Origin: Aureobasidium sp. EXF-3400
Lineage: Eukaryota > Ascomycota > Dothideomycetes > Dothideales > Saccotheciaceae
Assembly (NCBI GenBank): GCA_024195585.1
Contig: SWBL01000453.1
Location: 1 to 32,314 of the forward strand
Reading direction: 5' to 3'
Length of the DNA: 32,314 bases
This document shows, one piece after another, positions 20,111-30,692 of the stretch (its first letter is position 1; each line of letters begins with the position of its first letter). A model generated the notes under the pieces. That model was not told the DNA's origin. It did no database searches and worked only from the letters and a program-made list of their open reading frames with translations. The translations under genes were made by a program, and so were the position numbers.

Positions 20111-21828
20111 ATGTCTGTCATGAATGCGAGCTATGCCTCGCCCGTCGCGGATGCGGCTTTCGCAAAGATCAGTGCAATTGCACCTGAGGGTTTTGTGCAG
20201 CGTCTGCTTGCTGGAGTAAACACATGGACCGTCGTCTTGACTCTGCTTATTGGCGCTGTTCTCTACGATCAGGGTGAGTCGAGGAAACACTAAAAGTATG
20301 CGAAATCTGCGAGCAGGTGACTAACTCAATCGCAGCCTCATATCTATACCACAAGGGCTCAATTGTGGGACCCATGTTCAAGATGCCCTTCATTGGACCT
20401 TTCCTCGAATCGGTCAACCCTAAATTCGAGAAGTACAACGCAAAATGGCAGAGTGGCCCTTTGAGCTGTGTTTCCGTTTTCCACAAGTTCGTCGTTATTG
20501 CCTCGACACGCGATATGGCCCGCAAGGTCTTCAACTCTCCCACCTACGTCAAGCCCTGTGTCGTTGACATCGCCTACAAACTCCTCCGCCCTACCAACTG
20601 GGTCTTCCTCGACGGCAAGGCTCACGTCGACTACCGCAAGGGTCTTAACGGTCTCTTCACCCGCCAGGCTCTCGAGCTTTACCTTCCCGGTCAAGAGGAG
20701 GTCTACGACGCATACTTCGCTCGCTTCCTCAAGGTCACCAAGGATGCTGGCAACAAGCCCGTCGCATTCATGTCTGAGTTCAGAGAGCTTCTGTGCGCCG
20801 TTTCCTGCAGAACCTTTGTCGGTCACTACATCAGCGACGAGGCCATCAAGAAGATCGCAGACGACTACTACATGATCACCGCTGCTCTCGAGCTTGTCAA
20901 CTTCCCCATCATTATTCCCTTCACAAAGACTTGGTACGGCAAGAAGGCTGCCGACATGGTTCTTGACGAGTTCGCCAAGTGTGCTGCAAAGGCAAAGGTC
21001 CGCATGAGCGTTGGTGGTGAAATCCACAGCATTCTCGATGCCTGGGTCAAGCAGATGATCGACTCTGAGGCTTACCGCACCAAGTTGGCTAGCGGCGTCA
21101 AGATGGACGACTCGGAGAAGCCTGCCATGCTTATTCGCACTTTCACCGACTACGAGATTGCTCAGACTCTTTTCACTTTCCTTTTCGCTTCTCAGGATGC
21201 CACCAGCAGTGCCGCCACTTGGCTCTTCCAGATTGTTGCCGACCGCCCCGATGTCCTGGAGAAGCTGCGCGAGGAGAACATGCGTGTGCGCCATGGCGAC
21301 AAGAACGCTCGTTTGAGCATGGATATGCTCGAGTCAATGCCCTACACCAGAGCAGTTGTCAAGGAGCAGCTCCGCTACCGCCCTCCCGTACTTATGGTTC
21401 CTTACCTCGTCAAGAAGGATTTCCCCGTCACCGAGACCTACACAGCCAAGAAGGGATCGATGATCATTCCTACGACATATCCCGCTCTTCACGATCCCGT
21501 TGCATATCCCGAGCCCGAGACATTTGATCCTGAGAGATGGATCAGTGGTGATGCTGAGAAGCACCCCAAGAATTGGCTCGTATTCGGCACAGGACCCCAC
21601 TACTGTCTCGGACAGACATATGCCACACTCAACCTGATGGCCATGATTGGCAAGGCATGTGTTGAGATGGACTGGAAGCACGAAGTTACGCCCGACTCGG
21701 AAGAGATCAAGATTTTCGCCACGATTTTCCCCAAGGTGTGTATTTTATGATGATGATACTTCAAGGAAGCTCTTACTGACATATTCTTGCAGGATGATTG
21801 TCTTCTTACATTCAACAAGAGAGATTAG
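20111..21828 (+). CDS. ERG5: Sterol C-22 desaturase, cytochrome P450 CYP61
   Basis: Model: join(20111..20273, 20336..21735, 21793..21828), 532 residues. Exon 1 ends in a membrane anchor ([17 protein letters not shown]). Intron 1 has a GTGAGT donor and CTAAC branch; intron 2 has a GTGTGT donor, and the last exon adds [12 protein letters not shown]450 signatures are present: the I-helix [14 protein letters not shown], the ExxR of the K-helix in KEQLRYRPP, and the heme loop [10 protein letters not shown] with the cysteine ligand. The text around them ([23 protein letters not shown]) is typical of CYP61. The enzyme introduces the C-22 double bond of ergosterol in the ER, late in the pathway. ATG at 20111 is taken as start; a second in-frame ATG follows three codons later. 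Confidence 0.96.
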
Positions 21829-22124
21829 AGGAAATTATAATTCTGTGCTCGGAGAAAGATTACATGCAAAAAGACAAGCAGTTGTGATTAGAAGTACAGG
21901 AAGATAATCCCTAATTGTTCACATGATAGACTAATTATTTTAATGTTCTTGAAACCATGAATACTCCAAATAAGAGTGTGTTTCTTGTGATCTTGTGCTG
22001 CGTGTGACGGTGTTAAACCTCGGTCTGCGGAGAACAAGAGCGACGATCTCGGCGATGATGCAACTCTCAATTCACACCACTTTCATCTTTCTTCACTTAT
22101 ACACATAACACACAAACAAACATC
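21829..22124. other. Short spacer between ERG5 and rhodanese gene
   Basis: This stretch of 296 bases lies between two plus-strand genes. It is AT-rich after the ERG5 stop and turns into an A/C-rich 5' leader just before the next ATG. No other feature was seen. Confidence 0.45.
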
Positions 22125-22713
22125 ATGTCGCTAAAAAGAGTCAGTACGCTCGCCACAAGAGCAGCCATCGCATCATCACGACCCGCCAGGTTCCAAGCTT
22201 CAGGGCTGCTGCGAACAACAGCAAAGCTCCAATCCACCATCCAGCGACCAGCAACATGTCTTGTCCACCAACGCTTCCACTCGACTGAAGGCAAACCCAA
22301 CAACAAAGTCTGGGACTTCAACTCCATCAAGCAACTCACCGAATCCCCCGACCCATCACGCGTCCTCATAGGTACACTCTCCCCTCTTTTCTGTATCAAC
22401 CTCCACTAACCATTCCCCTCTCACAGATGTCCGTGAACCCGCCGAATACGCCGCCGGCTACATCCCCACCGCCATCAATATCCCCGTCGGCTCAGCACCG
22501 GACGCACTCTTCATGCCCGCCCATGAATTCGAGGATAAATTTGGATTTGAGAAGCCCACGGCAGATCAGGAGTTGGTGTTTTATTGCAAGGCTGGGGTGA
22601 GGAGTTCGGCTGCTGCTGGGTTGGCGAAGCAGGTGGGGTATAAGAGTGTGGGAGAGTATAGAGGTAGTTGGTTGGAGTGGAGTAAGAATGGTGGGAGGGC
22701 GGAGTATGATTGA
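22125..22713 (+). CDS. Mitochondrial single-domain rhodanese (thiosulfate sulfurtransferase)
   Basis: Model: join(22125..22371, 22427..22713), 177 residues. The intron (GTACAC donor, CTAAC branch, CACAG acceptor) joins SRVLI to DVREPAEYAAGYIPTAINIP. The first 50 residues are rich in R, S, T and A and lack acids (MSLKRVSTLATRAAIASSRP..), a mitochondrial presequence. The rhodanese domain has the active loop FYCKAGVRS with C136 and a six-residue loop, and ends in GYKSVGEYRGSWLEW. The domain resembles the yeast Rdl1/Rdl2 and GlpE/TSTD1 type: it transfers sulfane sulfur from thiosulfate, probably to glutathione, in the matrix. A second, different rhodanese-fold gene lies 584 bases downstream on the same strand. 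Confidence 0.9.
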
Positions 22714-23297
22714 GGGGGTGTAAGAGTAGGTGGTGGTAAGAGACAAATCTGATGCGATTGTTTGCAGCAGTACCTATGGTCGAATGCGTGTAGAGTGATG
22801 GCTTGCGTGATTAGTTACATCTTGTGCTATACCACTGCCGTGGCTCACATCTCCATATTCCATTGACCTGCGAGCTTGGTCCAATCGTAATATAGGAGCT
22901 TATCACGTTCGCTATGCGTCTTATTGATCTTTGTGACTCTAGAGAAAGACATCAAAAGATGATAAATGCTAGTTGTATATGGTCTGTGCTTTACAATGCT
23001 TCTCGAATCTGGAGCTTCCAGTGACCTTCCATTGCTTCCCGAACACCTTGGCATCCCATTGTGCCATCTCATCAACATCTCACGACATTGGATCTTATCG
23101 CAGTTCATTCCGTATAATTACAACGCATCAACACTTACCTGGACCACTATCAACAGGACGAAACGAAAACAAAGACTCGAGAACTTCTTGGACAAATTCG
23201 TCAAATCCATCAACGAAACCCATCCAGCATCATCTTCACACCATCAAATCAACAACTACCACCAAAAAACATCACCTCAACCCCTATACTCACAATC
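22714..23297. other. Spacer between the two rhodanese-fold genes
   Basis: This spacer is 584 bases long. The last 110 bases are strikingly A/C-rich on the plus strand and look like the 5' leader of the next gene. The frames within it overlap each other and have low-complexity translations, so no gene is called. Confidence 0.45.
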
Positions 23298-23870
23298 ATG
23301 TCCTCAGCAACCAATCTAAACATCTCCACCCTCCCCCAAATCTCCCGCGAATCCCTCGCTTCCCTCCTCAAAGAAAACCACCCTTCACTAGCCATCATCG
23401 ACGTCCGCGATAACGACTACGTCGGCGGCCACATTGCAGGCGGCACAAATGTTCCCTCCAACACCCATGACTTCAAAATGCCTGAGTTGGTGAGAACGTT
23501 GCAGGACAAAGAGACGGTGGTGTTTCATTGTGCGTTGAGTCAGCAGAGAGGGCCCAAGGCGGCGTTGAGGTATTTGAGGGAGAGGGAGAGGATGGGTGGG
23601 AAGAGTGAGGTGGGAGAGAAGGAAGGAGAAGGAAAGGCAGAGGTTGTGGAGGGGAAGGAAGGGAAGGAGGGGGTTAAGGTTAAGGGACAGACTGTTTATG
23701 TTCTTGAGGGTGGGTTTGTCAAGTGGCAGGAAGTGTGAGTATTTCCCCTTCGAGGAGACAGTAAGATTTTGGAACACGAGACATTTTTGCTAACGCTGAG
23801 AATCAGGTATGGAGAAGACAAGCAACTCACGGAAGACTACCAAAAGGATATCTGGGAGTTTGGATACTAG
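23298..23870 (+). CDS. Cdc25-like rhodanese-fold phosphatase (Ych1/Ibp1 type)
   Basis: Model: join(23298..23734, 23807..23870), 166 residues. The intron (GTGAGT donor, GCTAACGCTGAG branch area, TCAG acceptor) joins ..VKWQEV to YGEDKQLTEDYQKDIWEFGY, a C-terminus typical of this subgroup. The catalytic loop is FHCALSQQRGPKAALRY: C78 and R84 form CX5R, close to the Cdc25 loop rather than the shorter sulfurtransferase loop. The CH2A-like motif IIDVRDNDYVGGHI precedes it. A Gly/Glu/Lys-rich insert of about 35 residues lies between the catalytic helix and VYVLEGGFVKW. Related yeast proteins Ych1 and Ibp1 have phosphatase activity in vitro; arsenate reductase activity is another known function of the fold. 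Confidence 0.88.
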
Positions 23871-24422
23871 AACTCTTCTCTACTGGAGAAGCTCGATCTA
23901 TCATACGTCCTTAACTCTAACATATCATGATGTCCTTATCAATGGGATATGGGATTGCCACTGCTTGACAAATGACTCTCTCACAAAATCTCCAGCACGA
24001 ACCTGGGGGTTCAGGTGGCGTATCATACACACGCCGACTAAGACGCGCATCTGTCAACAGCAAGAAGGACGATGCTGGAGAAGATGGGAAACACTTCTTA
24101 GTTGCTACGGTCGCTGGATGACGAAGGTATGAGATCGAACTAGGAAGATTACGCCTGGACACAATGCTGTTGCCGAGTTGCAGAAATGACACTTCTTCTC
24201 AAAGGAAATGAGATGGTTTTCTCTGTAGTGACTGTGCAAGACATTGTTGCATACAAGAACAGGATTTCCAACCCAGTCTTTCACACCCGAGACAAGTCCA
24301 ACACTAGAGCAATGTCGCGCACAACTACCCAGCACCAATAGTATATTCCTCAAAACATTTTTTCTACATCACCTCTCGTCACGAAACTTCCTTCTGTTTA
24401 GATCGCAATCACAAAATCACCA
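23871..24422. other. Spacer before the proline-rich protein gene
   Basis: This spacer of 552 bases lies between two plus-strand genes. Several short frames occur on both strands, none with recognisable content. From about 24380 the sequence becomes A/C-rich, consistent with a 5' leader. Confidence 0.4.
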
Positions 24423-25538
24423 ATGCCAAAATCCAAGAAACCAACACCAACGCAACGGCAAACGCCATACCCAACTCCTGCAACTCCCGCCAACCCAAAT
24501 CCTCGCTTCAATTCTGCTACACCGACGAACACACGCTCTACTCCTACTGCAACTTCAAACCCCGGCGCAAGATTCCTTCTCCCACCTCGCGGTTTCGCCT
24601 TGGGGTTTCCAAATCCAGCATACCCGCAGACCACTTTGACTCCATTCGAGGCGGGCCAGTCTCTCCACGACTTCTGTCTAGATCTACAAAATGGTACACA
24701 GCGACCTGGTGATGTGGGTGAGGATGTTCATCTTGGCTCTGGTGGCGTTCGTGGTATTGAAGGAGACGGCAAGAGTGCATATGATGCTCCTGCGAATGGA
24801 GAAGGGTCTGGAACAGGAAGAAAAAGAAGAGTTGAAAAGGTAGTCAGAGATAGCGGTGTTGACCATGCTGAGGAAATCTCGAAGAAGACGTCGGCGCTGA
24901 GCAAAAGAAGGGAAGACAAAGACTCCTTTGATCCGCCGTTAAGCAAAAGGCAGAATCGACCGCCTACTGGACCATCAGAAGAGCAGATTGTCAGAGATGG
25001 TGCTGTTGATCACGGTGAGATGATCTCAAAGACGTTGAAATTGAGCAAAAGAAGGGAAGACAAAGGAACTTTGTACCCACCATCCACCCAGGGCCAGGAC
25101 CAGCCACCCATTGGATTTTCAGAAAACCCACCAACAATTCTTGACCCATGTCCTCCAGAACAGTACCTGAACTCACCGAAAGACTCTACTCCCTCGGACT
25201 CCGATCTGGCTCCTCCGAACTCTCTCACAGAGCAGATATCGCTTGCTGATATACTCAAACCCGTGGCAAACTTCAATGCTAGGACGCCTTGGCCTGTACG
25301 TTTCTATGGACAACCTGTTTCGCCTCCAATATGGCATGCGAATTGTCCAGGGGGCTACAAGCCTACGACTCTTGCTGGATATCCTCAGAGAAGGCAGTAT
25401 ACAACGTACATTCCAGCAGCTCATAACGCAGATATCGTACGAGATGAGTCTGGACATTGTTGTATCGACCTGGATGAGTGGGACCGATGTGTCATGGGCA
25501 AGTGTGGAGGATGCGAGATATGTCGTCCAGGCGCCTGA
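24423..25538 (+). CDS. Unrecognised proline-rich protein with internal duplication and Cys-rich tail
   Basis: Single open frame of 371 residues; I do not recognise a family. The first 50 residues are almost only P, T, N, S, Q, R and A, so probably disordered. A basic patch GRKRRVEK lies near 131-138. Two imperfect copies of a segment of about 49 residues follow each other: VVRDSGVDHAEEISK..LSKRREDK and IVRDGAVDHGEMISK..LSKRREDK. The C-terminal third looks folded (DILKPVANFNARTPWPVRFY) and ends in a cysteine cluster HCCIDLDEWDRCVMGKCGGC then EICRPGA, which could bind metal or form disulfides. No signal peptide. The ATG at 24423 has A/C-rich upstream sequence like its neighbours. Reality as a gene is supported by length, duplication in frame and composition; function is unknown. 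Confidence 0.65.
   Translation: MPKSKKPTPTQRQTPYPTPATPANPNPRFNSATPTNTRSTPTATSNPGARFLLPPRGFALGFPNPAYPQTTLTPFEAGQSLHDFCLDLQNGTQRPGDVGEDVHLGSGGVRGIEGDGKSAYDAPANGEGSGTGRKRRVEKVVRDSGVDHAEEISKKTSALSKRREDKDSFDPPLSKRQNRPPTGPSEEQIVRDGAVDHGEMISKTLKLSKRREDKGTLYPPSTQGQDQPPIGFSENPPTILDPCPPEQYLNSPKDSTPSDSDLAPPNSLTEQISLADILKPVANFNARTPWPVRFYGQPVSPPIWHANCPGGYKPTTLAGYPQRRQYTTYIPAAHNADIVRDESGHCCIDLDEWDRCVMGKCGGCEICRPGA
24843..25067 (+). repeat. In-frame tandem duplication inside the proline-rich protein gene
   Basis: Copies begin at 24843 and 24990 (both GTCAGAGAT). A near-identical run, GAGCAAAAGAAGGGAAGACA and a few more bases, occurs at about 24899 and 25043. The offset changes from 147 to 144 bases, which is one codon lost in copy two, so the frame is kept. 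Confidence 0.7.
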
Positions 25539-26084
25539 ACATTAATGAGGGAGCTAGAAGATATGAGTTCTTGCTTGGTCGCACCGAAGAAGCCTTGAGC
25601 AACCAAACTCTGTAATTTAGTGCCGCGATCCATTCAATATCATTTCAAGCTTCATGACTACCACTGGCAGTCACTGAAATATACAAACAGACAAACAGAT
25701 GCTGACAGCGTAGTTGCGGGTAGAGTTGATCAACCACCAAGGTAGCACCTTGATGTGACGGCGATTAGGCTTCGGTCATGTCAGCTTGGTGCAATGCGTA
25801 TCCCGCAGTTTTGATAGGCCACTACGGCTGTCAGCTCATGACAAAGGAGAATACTCCGTAGACTTGTGGTGGTACTTGTAAACAAGGTTGGCAAGGCAGG
25901 CAGGGTCCCTCGGAAGTCGGGCGGGCTCAACGGTGCGTACGTCGATGGTGGTCCTTGCACGGCGCGTGGTGATGGAAAGTGGAGCAGGTCGCGTCTCCTC
26001 CAATGGGTTGGTCTACCGCGACAATGTTGAATTGATCTTTTTGCTTTCTGGCTCTCGACAACCGGACCATTCTTACACCAAGTC
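25539..26084. other. Spacer upstream of the Whi5/Nrm1-type gene
   Basis: This stretch of 546 bases lies between two plus-strand genes. No coding frame is supported: the longest one (minus strand, 25781-26230) runs antisense into the next gene. I saw no ACGCGT box here, although yeast NRM1 is itself an MBF target. Confidence 0.4.
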
Positions 26085-27267
26085 ATGGAGACGCTGACAG
26101 CACCATCCAGATCGGATCTGAGTATACCGGTCCCTGGAGTTGGGAAACATTTCGAAATGCATCCGTCAGGCCCGTCCGTGAACCCCGCGACGCGCATGCT
26201 ACCACCTCCATCTGCCATCCAGGACGACAATAACCGATCGCATACTCGAAGAGGAGATCAGCAATCTGCTCAGGATGAACATGTCACATCGACCAGCGCC
26301 GTAATTCCTGACGAGCAGCCTCATACAACAATACCGGTCGTTCCACAAGAGCATGACCAGAATGACGCGTCGCAGTCGAGTAGTCAAGCCCGTACTCCAG
26401 AAGATGTTTCGCACTCTCAATTCGACTCAGTGAACAGCCCGACCAGACATAAGAGAACCGCTAGCGGACTGTTGAAGGCTGTCGACACTCCCAATGAACA
26501 AAGACCACGCGCCGAGAGCGTGAGTTCGGCTGGCAGCAAGGCTGGCGAAGTGAGTCCATGTCGTTCGTATATTGGGTGTACCATCCACTAACTCGGTATT
26601 CCAGGTGGCTGCTCAACTCAAGACTCGACTCGCATACGCCATGGTCAAGGTCCAACATGGCTGGGAACATCGTAACATCAATGAAGTGGAGCAGTTAGCT
26701 GCTGCCTTGCATCCACGCATGGCTGCGTCGCCGCCTGCCTCCAGTGCACCCATTGACATCCGATCACCACCCTCGAAACGACGCTCCGGAGCAGGGACCG
26801 TGTCCTGGTCATTGCCAGACTCGAGTCCAGCCGTAAATGGCTCGTCACGAAACAACCACAACTTCAGACGTCCTTCGGTCTCTTCTCCACCTACACAAGT
26901 TCCATCGACACCAAAGCCACGTCCACCACCTGTGCGCTCGACAATGCCAACCCAACAAGCCGAACAAGACGCTATGGATGCCTTGATGCTGATGGGTGGT
27001 AGTCCAGGTAAAGGTGGCAAGTTCCTCTCACAGTCTTCATCGCAGCAGACGCCACACTCTCAGTCACAGCAGAACTGGCAAAGTCAAGGCTCTGCAAAGT
27101 CATTCAGGCGTCATCATCCTGATTCCCCTACTGCGACGGAAAGGTCACCCAAGCGGCCGGCCATATTGAGTCGCAACAACAGCAGCACTTCTGAGGTGAG
27201 TGTTGCCAACAGCGAAGTCCGCGAAGCCAGGGAAAGGGTCCTGGACGAGATTGAAGAGGCGGCATGA
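26085..27267 (+). CDS. Whi5/Nrm1-type G1/S transcriptional repressor
   Basis: Model: join(26085..26549, 26605..27267), 375 residues; the intron has a GTGAGT donor, a CACTAAC branch and a CCAG acceptor. Exon 2 begins with the only conserved domain: AAQLKTRLAYAMVKVQHGWE followed by HRNINEVEQLAA (about residues 157-187). This is the Whi5/Nrm1 (GTB) motif that docks on Swi6/MBF or SBF. The rest is low in order: Ser/Pro/Gln-rich, with several SP and TP sites (RTPEDV, NSPTRHKRT, SPPSKRR, DSPTATERSPKR) that are candidate CDK sites, in keeping with cell-cycle control of the family. In yeasts, Whi5 represses SBF before Start and Nrm1 represses MBF after it. Which role applies cannot be told. The MBP1-type gene lies about 17 kb away in this window. 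Confidence 0.85.
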
Positions 27268-27759
27268 AAATGGCCTTTGTTTAGTGGAGGTTTGCTGTCT
27301 TTCTGGAACTGTGTGGGTATTGAGGACAAACAGGATACCCTTTCTTCCGTGGAGTTGGGGAGTCCGGCGGCCACGTGCCTGTCATTTCAGCATATAAGAG
27401 GCGTTTGCTGTTTGTAAGCGTAGCATGAATGAATTGAACGGTGCACTTTCTACGAGGGTTCGACGGTAGTGACAAGTGAGTGAACCCAGACAAGAGTGAG
27501 TGCTTAAAGGGGTGGAAGCAGGTGTGCAAGAACTGAAGGAGCAGGTACGACCTTCTGCCGCAACTCGCTCCTGCACAGATTCTACCTTCCTCACTTTTAC
27601 ACGACGCGTAAACACGAGACTCTTTCCCTTTCACACGTCCGTGTTTTGCTTCGCTTTCACACTCGTCTTTCCGTTCGAAATCTTCCTGTGTTTCTTTAAC
27701 AGCTCACACTCATCACATCTGACATACCTTCGCGGCTTCGACCAAATCCCTCAATCGTC
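27268..27759. other. Spacer and 5' leader of the BTB gene
   Basis: This stretch is 492 bases long. The segment from about 27590 to 27740 is pyrimidine-rich, typical for a promoter/leader, and contains one ACGCGT box at 27604-27609. No coding frame is supported. Confidence 0.4.
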
Positions 27760-28824
27760 ATGACTGCCATTCCTCCCGTCAATGGTGCAGTTGCACCTGC
27801 CACCAGTGTTGCTGGTCCCCCTGTTCCCAGCGGCCCTGGTGCCACGCCCAAGAAGAAGCACGTCCGCATCAAGCCGGTCAAGTCTAGGGAGTGTTGCTTC
27901 AACGAGCCCGGTGGTCCATGGCCTCGGTACTTCCACACTTCCCTAGATGCACTGTTACCATCGCTGACCGGCATACAGCAACATCATGCTTCAGGCTGCC
28001 ACTTGTCCCGATATCAAGAAGAAGCTGATGACTCTCGTCGTTGGCCGAGAGGAGGTTCACTTCACCTGGTTCCGTGAAGTTCTCTCCTTCCACTCTTCGT
28101 TCTTTGCCGGCGCCATCAAGTACAGTTGGTCTTCCGAATCTAAGAACAGCATTGTCAAGATGCCAGAAGATTCACCCGATGTCGTCCGCGAGTAAGTATA
28201 GCACATCCGTGTAACGATTGCATTGATTAAATCTGTCTGCAGATTCATTCGTTGGATCACCGACCACAAAGTTGGCGGCTACGGCGCCGGTTCGGACAAC
28301 CCTTCTCTCAGTCCCTGGAACTACTGGGAGCTCATGATCGACCTTTTCATCTTCGGCAACAAGTACAACATTCCTCGTATCCAGAACGTTGCAATCAACG
28401 AGATGATCGCCCTTTTCAAGGATCAGTTCGCCTTCCCTCGCGCCTCCGCCATTGAGAAGATCTACACACAAGCCCCCCAAGACGTTCCCGTCCGTAGACT
28501 TGTCACAGATATGGTGGTTCTCTCGCACGAGAACATCGAAGGTCTGATCGACGGTCAGTCACACTTCGGAGATGGTTTCCATCCCGACTTCATCCAGGAT
28601 CTCGTCAAGCGTCTCTACAGAGCTACAAGCCACAAGGATGGCTTCCAGTCCCAGCGTTTGACCCGTGAGCAGTGGGGTCTAATCTCCCGCTGCCGCTACC
28701 ACGTTTCTGAAGTTGATGCTCATTCGAACGGCAAGAAGGTCAGGAATCTCTCAATCGAAGTCTATGATCTATGCTGACAGTTGCCTAGGTTCTTAACCGC
28801 TCTCATGCCGAGGGCTTGCCTTGA
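27760..28824 (+). CDS. BTB/POZ domain protein
   Basis: Model: join(27760..27926, 27979..28191, 28243..28738, 28789..28824), 303 residues, three introns of 50-52 bases, all keeping frame. The N-terminus is Pro/Ala-rich and then basic (KKKHVRIKPVK). The BTB core begins at KKLMTLVVGREEVHFTWFRE and runs VLSFHSSFFAGAI, then EDSPDVVREFIRWI and LFIFGNKYNIPRIQNVAINE, the usual strand-helix order of fungal BTB proteins. The C-terminal part is alpha-helical-looking and unassigned; the last exon adds VLNRSHAEGLP. The junction of exons 1 and 2 (donor GTACTT, weak) and the last donor (GTCAGG, weak) are the least certain points. Fungal BTB proteins of this kind may act as adaptors or oligomerisation modules; no partner domain (Kelch, zinc finger, MATH) is seen. 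Confidence 0.8.
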
Positions 28825-30692
28825 ACAAGCAACATGATGGTTCCAAAAGGTCACGGTGTCCAGCTATGTCGTGCAAGGAAGTAAGATATTGCTGTGTGGA
28901 GATATTGTTACACTCCACATACAACACTACACGAAAGTTATTGGCTCAATGGTGTATTAAGCAGTGCGAGGAAGAGCTTGAAATTGCCTGGTGGTCGTGG
29001 TGTCGCGTTGCTGTCTGCTCCGTAACACAATTCTATAAAGACAATCCAAGATATCATACTCGAACGCGCACGTGTGCCCGACACTGACATGTGAACTACG
29101 GAGCCGATCACCATGATCTAGCAGCGGCAGTGTGACCATCTTGACCTGCATGTGATCGAGCTGTCCCAGAGATGGCCATGGTCTGTGAGTTTCGAATCAA
29201 CCCGGTTGGCTAAAAAGTGAAGGACTTGCGTCAGAGACTAGTGTTCTGCTGTACAAGACCGAGAGTGCTGACTATTGGTTCCAGCAAGACTAACCATATC
29301 CATACAGGTATCTAGGAAACTGAATGAATCACGATCCGAAGTGGCAGTGCCAGGTTTTAGATGCTCACGAGTGGCAGGAAATTTCCGACAGCAAAACCGA
29401 GCCAATCTCAGCAGGACAACACAATCAGGAACGCGACTTTCCGGCTTACACTTGCACCTGACACAAAGTACCAGTCGTACGGGCCCAAAGCAGGCTTAGC
29501 TCAAGTGCCTATCTCTTGCAAATCTGCATCCTGATTCCCTGTTATTGTGATTTGGTAAGTGTTCTACTTGTATAAGTATCACTGCTACCAGCCTTTACAT
29601 TTTCTCCCGTCGATTATCCGCCTCATACCCTCTGCTATCTTTATATACAACCCAGGTCGGATACCTCTCAGCTGCTACTCCAAGCATCAAGTACTACAGT
29701 CAACTATCTCCATATACCGTCACCACGAGAGCGCCATCTCGTTGTGCAGCAAATCACTGTACACTCGCATATCTTCTCCCCGACAGCTCCATCGTGCTGA
29801 TGGGACTCAAGCGGTCTGCCACCGCCTGATCATCAATCGACCAATGAGGCTGGCAAAGCAACTCCCCTTGGATCTTTGAGCCTTGTTATATATATATGTC
29901 TTGACGGTCACGGCCCACGACCCGCCAACCGTCTTGAGACGTACCCACGACTTCCTCATCTTCGACTTGATTCAGGCCGAGGACCAGGATGGAGAAAGAC
30001 AACACTTCCCATGTCTAGACCCGCCTCAGTTGTTTATGAGTGTCGACAACATCATCTCAGATCTCCGGTGTTGTGCGTATGAGGACCTGCATGAAGCAAA
30101 GTACCATACTGGACCCTCACTCGATCCAATTCCACCATTTTTGGTTCAGGAGAATTTATAATTCAAAACAGACTTGCTATATATCTGGAGGGAGTAGCAA
30201 TACTTCGGTATTTGTTCCACTCGCTCACTATTCTTGGTTCGAAACTTATTATACACCAGACATGAACCGTCTGGATCTCAAGACATTCTGTATGGAAGGG
30301 CCCTCGAACACCTCAACCTCCGAGGGTTCCACTTGTTCTCCAGACTCCTCCGACGGCAAACCGGTTGGATCTAGCACCAAGGTCATGATCCACAAGCACG
30401 GTCCTGGTGTTAGATACATGCCTTCTGGAATTTCCTCTTGCGATACTCTCCGTGCCTACTGGTGAAGAAGAGACGATCATTCCTTCCACGATACTACTAC
30501 ACCCTTATATATGTTTATGCCACAACGGGTTCCGAAAAGCCTCGGGGCCATAGAAGGCTACGTGCTCTGGCTGATATCTTCCTCTCCGGCGAATGGTAGT
30601 TCTGTCGACTTCCCCTCCAGGATTATATGTCAACTGTCGCCACTTATATACATCTGCGGCCAATCTTTCGCCCGTGTTCTCTTCGGAAATGA
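28825..30692. other. Long stretch without a confident gene, left part
   Basis: This is the first 1.9 kb of the right-hand gene-poor block. Between 28825 and 29560 I see nothing. From 29560 on, coding-like translations appear but none holds for more than about 100 codons: for example a frame at 29883-30161 containing THDFLIFDLIQAEDQDGERQ and LRCCAYEDLHEAKYHTGPSL, and one at about 30180-30465 containing GPGVRYMPSGISSCDTLRAY. Neighbouring frames shift at or near TA tracts. This may be a decayed gene or exons of an unknown gene; no family is recognised. Confidence 0.35.

Noticed and set aside
20359..21294. Open frame of 311 codons on the minus strand opposite ERG5.
   Set aside because: It lies wholly antisense to the unmistakable P450 exon; its composition follows from third-position bias of ERG5 and no motif is recognised.
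18164..21828. Idea that TatD-family gene, ERG5 and the nearby secreted enzymes form a secondary-metabolite cluster.
   Set aside because: No backbone enzyme (polyketide or peptide synthetase, terpene cyclase), transporter or pathway regulator is present; ERG5 is primary sterol metabolism.
22358..22363. Single ACGCGT boxes at 19276, 22358 and 26365.
   Set aside because: They lie inside coding exons and occur at about the frequency expected by chance, so they are not called as regulatory sites.
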